64,000 nt of DNA. Source: Ramlibacter montanisoli. Lineage in GTDB: Bacteria > Pseudomonadota > Gammaproteobacteria > Burkholderiales > Burkholderiaceae_C. A program made the position numbers and the translations under genes. How positions within the stretch are numbered: the first letter of the stretch is position 1; every line of letters starts with the position of its first letter. Under the pieces are notes generated by a model. It saw only the letters and a program-made list of their open reading frames with translations, ran no database searches and was not told the DNA's origin. Below are positions 39,630-50,689 of the stretch, piece by piece. The stretch lies in NCBI RefSeq assembly GCF_013087525.1, contig NZ_JABFCS010000001.1:1426001-1490000 (forward strand). Direction: 5' to 3'.

Positions 39630-40760
39630 TCACCCGAGCGCGATCACCAGCGCGCCGGCCGCGGCCACCGCGTACGCGAGCGCCCAGCCGGCCCAGGCCT
39701 TCTTGCGCGCGGGCTGCGGCGCGACAGGCGTCACCTCGGCCCCGTTCTCCATCAGCCGCCGCAGGCCGGAACTGGAATCGAAGTCCGCCGAGGGCAGCAG
39801 GCCCTCCAGCGGCGGTGCGTCCGGCAGCTCGACGTCCTCCCGGTCCATCGCCGTCGCCGCGTAGGGATCCGTGGGCGCAGCCGAGGGTTCGGGCGGCGGC
39901 GCGGCCGGGGCCGCGCGCGGGCGGTGGATCGCATTGCGGCACTGCGCGAGATCGCGCGCCATTTCCGAGGCGTCCTGGTAGCGCGCCTGCGGGTTCTTCT
40001 GCATCGCCCGCGCGATGATCTCGTCCAGCGCCGCCGGCACGCCGGCGCGGAACTGCGTGGGCGGCGGCGGCGTGCCGTGCAGGATGGCGTTGAGCAGGTG
40101 CCCCAGGTTCTTGCCGCTGAAGGCCGGGATGCCCGCCACCATCTCGTACAGCATGGAGCCGAGCGAGAAGATGTCGCTGCGGTGGTCGATGGTGTGGCCG
40201 CCGACCTGTTCCGGCGACATGTACTTCGGCGAGCCCATCATGGTGCCGCTCTGCGTGCGCACGTCGGACTTCTGCATGCGCGCGATGCCGAAATCCATGA
40301 TCTTCGCGTGGCCGTCGGCCAGCAGCATGATGTTGCCCGGCTTGATGTCGCGGTGCACGACCCCGCGCGCATGGGCCGCGCCGAGCGCCGCCGCCACCTG
40401 CGCGCCGATGTCCACCGCCTCGTGCAGCGCCAGCATGCCCTGCGCCATGCGGTCGCGCAGTTCCACGCCCTCGAGCAGCTCCATGGCGATGTAGAGCCAG
40501 TCGCCCTCGCGCCCGAGGTCGTGGATGGTGATGATGCCCGGGTGGTTCAGGCCGCCGGCCGCCTTGGCCTCCTGCAGGAAGCGCGCTTCCATGTGGCGCC
40601 GCTCGCCGGCGGCGTCGGGCAGCAGCAGCGTCTTGATCGCCACCTGGCGCTGCAGCGACTCGTCCTCCGCGAGGTAGACCACGCCCTGGGCGCCGCGCCC
40701 GAGCTCGCTCAGGACCTTGTAGCGCCCGAGGTGGGTGAAGGGTGGGGGAAGCGCGGCCAT
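39630..40760 (-). CDS. Ser/Thr protein kinase with C-terminal membrane anchor
   Basis: A 376-residue Hanks-type kinase. Gly-loop LGRGAQGVVY, Lys in VAIKTL, catalytic HRDIKPGNIML, DFG at IMDFGIAR and the APE-like SPEQ are intact. A proline-rich linker (about 285-340) leads to a C-terminal helix (WALAYAVAAAGALVIALG), so the kinase faces the cytoplasm. The ATG at 40760 overlaps the stop of the upstream gene (TGATG); a GTG one codon earlier is possible. No phosphatase is adjacent. Confidence 0.9.
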   Translation of the reverse strand: MAALPPPFTHLGRYKVLSELGRGAQGVVYLAEDESLQRQVAIKTLLLPDAAGERRHMEARFLQEAKAAGGLNHPGIITIHDLGREGDWLYIAMELLEGVELRDRMAQGMLALHEAVDIGAQVAAALGAAHARGVVHRDIKPGNIMLLADGHAKIMDFGIARMQKSDVRTQSGTMMGSPKYMSPEQVGGHTIDHRSDIFSLGSMLYEMVAGIPAFSGKNLGHLLNAILHGTPPPPTQFRAGVPAALDEIIARAMQKNPQARYQDASEMARDLAQCRNAIHRPRAAPAAPPPEPSAAPTDPYAATAMDREDVELPDAPPLEGLLPSADFDSSSGLRRLMENGAEVTPVAPQPARKKAWAGWALAYAVAAAGALVIALG

Positions 40761-41698
40761 CACTGTCCCAGCAACCTGCCGATGCCTTCGCGCACGCGGT
40801 CCACGAAGCCGGGCTGCTCCTGCGGCACTTCCTTGGGCCGGGCCCGGCGCGGCGCCGTCGGGGCCGCGAACACGTGCCGCAGCTGCATCTCCTCGCCGGG
40901 CTGCAGCTGCACCTCCAGCCGCAGCGGCTGGAAGCGGCCGCTGCGCACCTCGATGCTGTGCGGCCCGGGCGGCAACTGCAGGTCCAGCACCGGCGGCGTC
41001 GTGCCCATGCTCTGGCCGTCCACGAAGATTTCGCCCGAGGGCTTGATGTCCAGGTGGATGGTGCCGGGGCGGCGCGCCGCTTCGTAGTACTCGCGCGTGG
41101 TGCGCACGGCCAGGCCGGCGCCGAGCAGCAGCACCAGGCCGCTGGCGGCCAGCACCGTGCGCCGCACCGAGCGGTCGCGCGCCGCTTCGGCGTCGAACAG
41201 GAAGATGGAGTGCTTGCGCAGGTGGTCGTCGACGATCTCGCCGGCCGGCCGCAGGTCCGCCGCATCGCGCGGTGCGCTGGCCGCCAGGGCCTCGCGGAAG
41301 GACTGCGAGGTGATGATGGAGCGCGCGTCCGAACAGCCCGCCAGCGCCGCCGCCATCTCCAGCCCTTCGCCACGCAGCCGCGGCGTGTCCCCGTCGTTCA
41401 CGATCTCGACGCGGCCGTGGTGAAGCCCGATGCCCAGCGAGGCGCCGGCCGCCTCGCGCGCCGCGATGCTGGCGGCATCGAGGGCGACGGACGGGGGCAC
41501 GTCGCCGACGAACGCGAGGCCGTCGGGTGACTCCAGCACCACACGGCGGCCCGGGTCCCAGGCCAGCACCGCCTTCTTCGCGGCGGCGAGGAGCTGCGCG
41601 CGGCGGCCATCCCGCTGCGCCGGGTCGGCGCCGACGCCCCGCATGCGCAGGGAAAGCACGCTCGCCGCCACGGCTTCCTGGCCGGTGGTCTCCGTCAT
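40760..41698 (-). CDS. Degenerate nucleotide-cyclase-like domain + PEGA membrane protein
   Basis: A 312-residue protein. Residues 10-150 have the outline of a class III cyclase domain (LGIGLHHGRVEIVND; LEMAAALAGCSDARSIITSQ) but lack the usual metal-binding aspartates, so it is probably a non-catalytic sensor. One membrane helix follows (TVLAASGLVLLLGAGLAV), then a PEGA domain (PSGEIFVDGQSMGTTPP). It is coupled to the kinase gene and probably signals to it across the membrane (inference). Confidence 0.75.
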   Translation of the reverse strand: MTETTGQEAVAASVLSLRMRGVGADPAQRDGRRAQLLAAAKKAVLAWDPGRRVVLESPDGLAFVGDVPPSVALDAASIAAREAAGASLGIGLHHGRVEIVNDGDTPRLRGEGLEMAAALAGCSDARSIITSQSFREALAASAPRDAADLRPAGEIVDDHLRKHSIFLFDAEAARDRSVRRTVLAASGLVLLLGAGLAVRTTREYYEAARRPGTIHLDIKPSGEIFVDGQSMGTTPPVLDLQLPPGPHSIEVRSGRFQPLRLEVQLQPGEEMQLRHVFAAPTAPRRARPKEVPQEQPGFVDRVREGIGRLLGQ

Positions 41699-41760
41699 GC
41701 GCTACAACGATTCGCCTGCATCCGACCTATTTTGCGCGACCCGCAGGGGCTGCCTACGGG

Positions 41761-44080
<2,320 letters not shown>

Positions 44081-44210
44081 CGTGGTTACTGCCGGGGACG
44101 ATGGGAGCGCGCGAGTTTGCCATACGCGCCGCACAGCCAGACAAGGCCATGGCTGACACGTGTTGCGCCCCCACTGCAGAGAATGGTTGACAACTTTCCA
44201 AGGAGACTCC

Positions 44211-44969
44211 ATGCGCTCACGATTCATCCTGATGGTCGTGGCGATCCTGCTCATTGCCGGTTTCGCCGCCCTGAACTGGACGGAAATCATCCGTCCCACC
44301 CCCGTCGCCTTCGGTCCCCTCGTGATGGACGCCCCCTGGGCGCGATCCTGCTCGGCCTGCTGGCCCTCTCGGTCGTGATCTTCGCCGTGGCCGCCGCCTC
44401 GATGCGCACCAGCACGCTGCTGGAGTCGCGCCACCATTTCAAGGAACTGGAAGCGCAGCAGCGCGCTGGCCGACAAGGCGGAAGCGTCCCGCTTCACCGA
44501 ACTGCGCACGCACATGGACACCCACATGCACACGCTGCGCGAGCGCGACACGATCGCGGCCACCGAGATGGAAAAGGCCAGGCTGGAGAACCAGCGCGAG
44601 CTGCGTACCCAGCTGGAACAGATCAACCGCACCCTGGCGGCGCGCATGACCGAGCTGGAGCACCGGCTGGAAAGCCGCTTCGAGCGCATGGGCCTCGGCG
44701 GCCGCGCCGCCCCCGCCCTGGGCACCGCGGTGCCGGTGCGCGACGAGGTCCTGCGCCCACAGGCGCCGCGCGAGCACGGCATGGCCGGCGACCCGGGCGA
44801 CCCGCAGGCCCACCAGGCGCGCATGCGCGAGGAGGAACGCCTGCGCGAGGAGCGCGTGCGTGACGAACGCATCCGCGAGGAGCACGACCTGAAGCGCGAC
44901 GAACGCGCACGGGCCGAGGACCGGCCGGCGGAGTCCGGAACCGCCTCCGGCTGGCGCCGCTGGTTCTGA
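44211..44969 (+). CDS. Two-helix membrane protein with charged coiled-coil tail (LapA-like; two frameshifts)
   Basis: About 252 residues. Two N-terminal membrane helices (FILMVVAILLIAGFAALNW and LLGLLALSVVIFAVAAASM) resemble LapA/YciS-type proteins; a long coiled-coil with charged repeats follows (RMREEERLREERVRDERI), ending in WRRWF. Bases are lost or gained near 44335 and 44465. AAGGAG precedes the ATG. A terminator follows that lies inside the end of ogt. Probably an inner-membrane scaffold; function unknown. Confidence 0.7.
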
Positions 44970-44985
44970 GTCGCGCCGAGCTAAG

Positions 44986-45531
44986 CTATCCGAACAGGCC
45001 CGGTTCGCCGTCGAACCGGGCTTTTTCGATTTCGAGCATCCTGAGCTTGGTCTGCGCCCCGCCTTCGGCGGAGAAGCCGCCGGAGCGGCCGCCGGCCGCC
45101 AGCACGCGGTGGCAGGGGACCACGGGCGCGAAGGGATTGCGTCCCAGCGCCTGGCCCACCGCCCGCGAGGCCCCGGGATCGCCGACGCGGCGCGCCACTT
45201 CGCCATAGGTCAGCACCTCGCCCGGCGGGATCGCGCGCGTGATCTCGTAGACCTTGCGGTGGAAGGCCGGCACGCCCTCCAGGTCCAGCGGCAGGTCGCA
45301 CAGGTCGTCGTGCGTCCCTTGCAGCAGGGCCTGGATGCGGGCGATGGCCGCTTGCACGAACTGCGGCGGCGTCGCCTCGGGCACCTCGCCGGTGGCGCGC
45401 AGCAGGCGCCGCCGCGTGCCGTCTTCGTCCGCCTCCGGCAACTGCACGGCCGAGAGCGCATCCCGAGTCCAGGCGATGCCGCAGGCGCCGATGGCGGTGT
45501 CGAACAGGCAGAAGCCCAGCGCGCGGGCCAT
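44986..45531 (-). CDS. ogt: Methylated-DNA-[protein]-cysteine S-methyltransferase
   Basis: A 181-residue Ogt/AGT protein with the active-site PCHRV, the preceding ARRVGDPGASRAVGQALGRN helix-turn-helix and the C-terminal GGFSAEGG. It takes alkyl groups from O6-alkylguanine onto its cysteine in a suicide reaction. Ends in a hairpin used by the neighbour as terminator. Confidence 0.93.
   Translation of the reverse strand: MARALGFCLFDTAIGACGIAWTRDALSAVQLPEADEDGTRRRLLRATGEVPEATPPQFVQAAIARIQALLQGTHDDLCDLPLDLEGVPAFHRKVYEITRAIPPGEVLTYGEVARRVGDPGASRAVGQALGRNPFAPVVPCHRVLAAGGRSGGFSAEGGAQTKLRMLEIEKARFDGEPGLFG
44998..45026 (+). terminator. Rho-independent terminator overlapping the end of ogt
   Basis: A 10-bp perfect stem GCCCGGTTCG/CGAACCGGGC with a 4-nt loop and five Ts. 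It ends the plus-strand transcript, yet its bases also code for the last residues of the convergent ogt gene. Confidence 0.85.
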
Positions 45532-45539
45532 GGGAGTGT

Positions 45540-46492
45540 TCAGGTGGGCGAGGCCGCGCGCAGCACGTAGCCGATGCGCGGGAAGTGCACGTGCACGGTG
45601 CCGGCGCGCGCATCCTCGCGCCGCAGGCTGTAGTGCGTGCGGGTGGCGGCGATCAGCTCGCCCTCGGTCGTTTCGTTGCCGAAGGATTCGGCGGCGACCG
45701 TCACGCGCGTGCCCAGCGCGATGCCGTGGTCGTCCTGGAAGGCGCTGTCGATCAGCAGGTTGGCACCGGCCGGCGCGGGATCCGCCCCTTGGCGATCGTG
45801 ACCGCGTCCGCCGAAGTGAGCCGGGTCATGGCGCCGTGGCCGATCGCCTCCATCCGGTTGGCCCACTCGCCCACCGAGGGCGTGGCGTTCAGGATGTCCG
45901 CCAGCACCGGCACCTGGGCGCGCGTGTACCAGATGCCGTGGTAGGCCGCGAAGTCGGCGACGCAGGGCTCCATGCCGAACAGGAAGTCGTGCTCGTCGGC
46001 CATGTTGGCGATGCGCCGCAGGTAGGAACGGTAGGCGGACGTGGCGTCGCCGGGGCGCAGCCGCACCATGGTGCCGGACATGGCCTTGCGGTCGTCGCTG
46101 AAGGCCTTGGCGGCTTCCGGCGGCGCTTTCGCGAACACGTGCGCCGCGCCCCTGGGCTGCAGGTTGTAGCCCATGGCCGCCCAGAACAGCGCCGTGTCGG
46201 CCCACTGCGCGAAGATGCGGCAGGCACCCTTGAGGTGCGGCGGGTACAGCGTGGGATCGGGACGCACGTGTTCCAGCACGTCGCAGATCAGGGTCGTGTC
46301 GCAGTAGATGTCGGCGCCGACCTGCAGCACCGGCGTCTTGCGGTAGCCGCCGGTGAGCGCGAGCACGTCCGGCTTCGGCATGATCGGCGGCACCAGCACC
46401 GACTTCCACGGCAGCTTCTTGTGGCCCAGGACCAGGCGGATCTTTTCGGAGAACGGCGAGCTGGCGTAGTGGTGCAGGATCAGGTCGTTCAT
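45540..46492 (-). CDS. Glutathione S-transferase family protein (frameshifted)
   Basis: About 317 residues. The thioredoxin-fold N-terminus is LILHHYASSPFSEKIRLVLG with the PVLQVG cis-proline and the DTTLICDVLE glutathione site; helical C-terminal domain follows. A C-terminal beta-rich extension of about 90 residues (VTVAAESFGNETTEGELI) is longer than typical GSTs. A base is lost near 45775. It sits just downstream of the acyl-CoA dehydrogenase gene. Confidence 0.82.
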
Positions 46493-46503
46493 TCGGGCTC
46501 GTT

Positions 46504-48144
46504 TCAGTGCGGCAAGGCGCGCTGCAGGATGGTTTCGAAGTCGGTCCGGCCCGACAGCGTGCCGAAGGCCTGTCCCCAGTCGCCCTCCAGGCGCGATGCG
46601 CAGAAGGCGGCGAACACGGCCTCCGGCGCGGTCTGCCGCAGCAGCGCCGCCTGCACCGCCAGCGCGACGTCCTGCGCCAGGCGGCGCGCCTCGACTTCGG
46701 TGGCCATCGCCTCCACGCGCGCCGGCAGCGCCGCGGCCATGCGGTCCAGCGCCGGATGCGCGCCCTTGGCCGGCGCCAGTTCCTGCGCCAGCGCCGCGGC
46801 CGCGTCGGCCTTGCGGATGGCGCGCAGCAGGTCCAGCGCCATGATGTTGCCCGCGCCTTCCCAGATGGAGTTGACCGGCATTTCGCGGTAGATCCGCGCC
46901 ATCACGCCTTCGCCGCCCTCTTCCACGTAGCCGTTGCCGCCCAGGCACTCCATCGCCTCCTGGGCGAAGTGGCTGCCGCGCTTGCAGATCCAGAACTTGG
47001 CGATGGGCGTGAGCAGGCGCGCAATGGCGGACTCGTGTTCGTCCTCGCGGCGGTCGAAGGCCCGGGCCAGGCGCAGCGCCAGCGCCGTGGCCGCCTCGCT
47101 TTCCAGGGCCAGGTCGGCCAGCACGTTGCGCATCAGCGGCTGCTCGAACAGCGGCTTGCCGAAGGCGCTGCGCTGTTCGGTGTGATTGAGCGCCAGGGAC
47201 AAGGCCTGGCGCATCAGGCCGCTGGTGCCCAGGGCGCAATCCAGCCGCGTCATGGTCCCCATCTCCAGGATCTTGGGCACGCCGCGGCCTTCCTCGCCCA
47301 CCAGCCAGGCCGTGGCGCCGTGGAACTCCACTTCCGAGCTGGCGTTGGCCTTGTTGCCCATCTTGTCCTTCAGCCGCTGGATGCGCATGGCGTTGCGGCT
47401 GCCATCGGGCAGCACGCGCGGCATGAACAGGCAGCTGAGGCCCGAGCCGGTCTGCGCCAGCACCAGGAAGGCGTCGCACATGGGCGCGGAGAGGAACCAC
47501 TTGTGGCCGGTGACGCGGTAGCGCTCGCCCCAGCCGTCGCTGCCCTCGCGTTCGGCCTGGGTGGTGTTGGTGCGGACGTCGGAGCCGCCCTGCTTCTCGG
47601 TCATGCCCATGCCCATGGTCAGGCCGGGCTTGTCGCTCCACAGCTTGAGTGCCGGGTCGTAGCAGCGGCTGGTGAGCCTGGGGCCCCAGTCGCGATGGAT
47701 CGCCGGATTGGCGCGCAGGGCCGGCGTGACCGCATAGGTCATGGAGATCGGGCACAGGATGGAAGGCTCGAGCTCTGTGAACAGCATGAAGCCGGCGGCG
47801 CGGAGCACATGCGCCGACGCCCCGCCCGCCCAGGGCGTCCCGTGCAACCCGGCCTGCACCGCGGCGGCCATCAGCGCGTGGTAGCTCGGATGGAACTCCA
47901 CTTCGTCGATGCGCCGGCCGAAGCGGTCGTGCGTACGCAGTTCCGGGGTGAGGGTGTTGGCCAGCCGCGCGTGCGCCTGCATCTCCGCCGTCCCCGCCAG
48001 GGCGCCCAGTGTGGCCAGCGGCGCGGTGTCGAGGCCGGGCGCATTGAACTTCAGCGCGTCGCGCAGCGGCCGGTTGGTTTCGAACAGGTTGTAGCCCACC
48101 AGCGGCTCGGGCTGGTTGAAGACTTCGTGGGTCTGGTCCGTCAC
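46504..48144 (-). CDS. AidB-like acyl-CoA dehydrogenase
   Basis: A 546-residue flavoprotein close to E. coli AidB in length. Motifs: GMGMTEKQGGSDVRTNTT and MTRLDCALGTSGLMRQALSL, ending in the AidB-type cap. AidB binds DNA and flavin and is linked to alkylation defence, although its catalytic role is unclear. The start is placed at GTG 48144, seven bases after AAGGAG, instead of the longer ORF to 48168. Its neighbour ogt also handles alkylation damage. Confidence 0.85.
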   Translation of the reverse strand: MTDQTHEVFNQPEPLVGYNLFETNRPLRDALKFNAPGLDTAPLATLGALAGTAEMQAHARLANTLTPELRTHDRFGRRIDEVEFHPSYHALMAAAVQAGLHGTPWAGGASAHVLRAAGFMLFTELEPSILCPISMTYAVTPALRANPAIHRDWGPRLTSRCYDPALKLWSDKPGLTMGMGMTEKQGGSDVRTNTTQAEREGSDGWGERYRVTGHKWFLSAPMCDAFLVLAQTGSGLSCLFMPRVLPDGSRNAMRIQRLKDKMGNKANASSEVEFHGATAWLVGEEGRGVPKILEMGTMTRLDCALGTSGLMRQALSLALNHTEQRSAFGKPLFEQPLMRNVLADLALESEAATALALRLARAFDRREDEHESAIARLLTPIAKFWICKRGSHFAQEAMECLGGNGYVEEGGEGVMARIYREMPVNSIWEGAGNIMALDLLRAIRKADAAAALAQELAPAKGAHPALDRMAAALPARVEAMATEVEARRLAQDVALAVQAALLRQTAPEAVFAAFCASRLEGDWGQAFGTLSGRTDFETILQRALPH

Positions 48145-48196
48145 GACGAGGCTCCTTTCCGAAGACACGAGTTTGCGCCGCCGCGGACAGGCCGCC

Positions 48197-49213
48197 TCAG
48201 GCCAGCTTGACCAGCTGCTTGCCGAAGTTCCGGCCCTTCAGCATGCCCAGGAAGGCCTCGGGCGCAGCCTCCAGGCCCTGCGCGACCGATTCGCGCGGCC
48301 GCAGCTTGCCGGTGCCGACCAGCGTGCCCAGTTCCTGCAGCGCCTGCGGCCACACGTCCATGTGCTCGCTGACGATGAAGCCCTGCACCAGCAGCCGGTT
48401 GGTCAGGATCAGCTGGGGATAGGCCATGGGGATGGGCTTGCCGTCGTAGCCGGCGATCATCCCGCACAGGGCGATGCGCCCGAAGGCGTTCATGCGCAGC
48501 ATCACGGCGTCCATCACCATGCCGCCCACGTTCTCGAAGTAGCCGTCGATGCCTTGCGGGCAGGCTTCCTTGAGCGCGCGCGAGAGCGACTGCGCGTCGG
48601 CGTGCTGCTTGTAGTCGATGCAGGCGTCGAAGCCCAGGTCCGCGGTGACGTACTTGCACTTGTCCGGGCCGCCGGCAATGCCGACCGCGCGGCAGCCGCG
48701 TGCCTTGGCGAGCGCGCCGAGCGCGCTGCCGACCGCGCCGCTCGCAGCGCTGACGACCACGGTCTGGCCCGCCTTCGGCTCGATGATCTTGTTGAGGCCG
48801 TACCAGGCGGTCACGCCCGGCATGCCGACCGCACCCAGGTAGTGCGAGAGCGGCACGTGCGTGGTGTCCACCTTGCGCAAGGCGCCCGGCTGGTCGGCCG
48901 CGACCACCGCGTATTCCTGCCAGCCGCCCATGCCGACCACCTTGTCGCCGGCGGCGAACTTCGGGTGGCGGCTCTCCACCACCTCGCCCACCGTGCCGCC
49001 CTGCATCACCTTGCCCAGCTCCTGGGGCGCGGCATAGCTCTTGGCGTCGTTCATGCGCCCGCGCATGTAGGGGTCGAGGCTGAGGAAATGGTGGCGCACC
49101 AGCACCTCGCCGTCCTTCAGCGCGGGCGTTTCGCTCGTCACCAGCTTGAAGTTGGAGGCCTTGGCTTCGCCCTCGGGGCGGTTGTCCAGCAGGATCTGCT
49201 TGTTCTTGGGCAT
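48197..49213 (-). CDS. NADP-dependent medium-chain oxidoreductase (CurA/YncB type)
   Basis: A 338-residue MDR-family reductase. It starts MPKNKQILLDNRPEGEA, has the catalytic-region LDPYMRGRM and the NADP loop VSAASGAVGSALGALAKARG. It resembles curcumin reductases and alkenal reductases that reduce alpha,beta-unsaturated carbonyls. No zinc ligands. Third gene in the acyl-CoA run. Confidence 0.9.
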   Translation of the reverse strand: MPKNKQILLDNRPEGEAKASNFKLVTSETPALKDGEVLVRHHFLSLDPYMRGRMNDAKSYAAPQELGKVMQGGTVGEVVESRHPKFAAGDKVVGMGGWQEYAVVAADQPGALRKVDTTHVPLSHYLGAVGMPGVTAWYGLNKIIEPKAGQTVVVSAASGAVGSALGALAKARGCRAVGIAGGPDKCKYVTADLGFDACIDYKQHADAQSLSRALKEACPQGIDGYFENVGGMVMDAVMLRMNAFGRIALCGMIAGYDGKPIPMAYPQLILTNRLLVQGFIVSEHMDVWPQALQELGTLVGTGKLRPRESVAQGLEAAPEAFLGMLKGRNFGKQLVKLA

Positions 49214-49222
49214 GGTGGCTCC

Positions 49223-49651
49223 CTAGTCGGTGGAAATGGTGTTGGCCGGCGCGGTGGGCGCGGGCCGCCGGACGTACTTGAAGGTGCCGGTGGCATGGGC
49301 GCAGGCCTTGCCCTCGGTGTCGTAGATGGTCCCTTCGGTGAAGGCCATCGACTTCGTGCGGTGCATCAGCCGGCCCTTGCCGGTCAGCAGGCCCTTGCAG
49401 GGCTGCATGAAGGTCGTCTTCATCTCGATGGTGACGACGCCCGTCTCCAGGTCGATGCTGCGCGCGGCGGTCGCCAGGGTCACGTCCAGCAGCGTCATGA
49501 TCGCGCCGCCGTGCGTCACCAGGAAGGAGTTCATGTGCTCGTGCCTGGGCAGGTAGCGCAGTTCCGATTCACCGCCTTCCATCTTCACCAGCTCGAAACC
49601 GAGGTGGCTGACGAAGGGGATCTCGACGCCGAACAGCTTGGGAGTCGCCAC
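49223..49651 (-). CDS. PaaI-family hotdog thioesterase
   Basis: A 142-residue hotdog protein with the family motif HMNSFLVTHGGAIMTLLDVT and a MHRTKSMAFTEGTIYD strand. Such enzymes hydrolyse aryl- or acyl-CoA thioesters. Compact spacing (4-9 nt) to both neighbours shows an operon. Confidence 0.88.
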   Translation of the reverse strand: MATPKLFGVEIPFVSHLGFELVKMEGGESELRYLPRHEHMNSFLVTHGGAIMTLLDVTLATAARSIDLETGVVTIEMKTTFMQPCKGLLTGKGRLMHRTKSMAFTEGTIYDTEGKACAHATGTFKYVRRPAPTAPANTISTD

Positions 49652-49655
49652 CGCT

Positions 49656-50443
<788 letters not shown>

Positions 50444-50447
<4 letters not shown>

Positions 50448-50689
50448 GCGGAAGTCTCCTTGTCCTTGTCGGAAGCCGATTGTGCGCCGGTCGGCTCGCC
50501 CATCCGCGCCCTCACCACGATCAGCACCACGCCGGCGACGGCGGCGATGATGCCGAGCACGGAAAGGCTCCAGCCGCCGATGACCGTCTGGTCGTGCGAG
50601 GCGATGCCCAGCACCAGTGCGAACAGGCCGCCGTAGATCAGGGTCCAGGCCAGCGCGTCCAGGCGCGCGAGCGTGCGCTGCGTCGCCAT
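50444..50689 (-). CDS. Small two-helix membrane protein
   Basis: An 81-residue protein with two membrane helices (WTLIYGGLFALVLGIAS and LSVLGIIAAVAGVVLIVVRA) and a charged tail. Its ATG overlaps the dehydrogenase stop by one base, and its stop overlaps the SDR start by 4 nt. Family not recognised; tight coupling suggests a real gene. Confidence 0.78.

Noticed and set aside
40760..41698. Active adenylate cyclase
   Set aside because: The general outline fits, but the paired metal-binding aspartates of class III cyclases are not visible.
44187..44201. TTGACAACTTTCCAA upstream of the LapA-like gene as an FNR box
   Set aside because: The right arm does not match (wrong spacing and bases) and it lies just before the ribosome site; not counted with the eight dyads.
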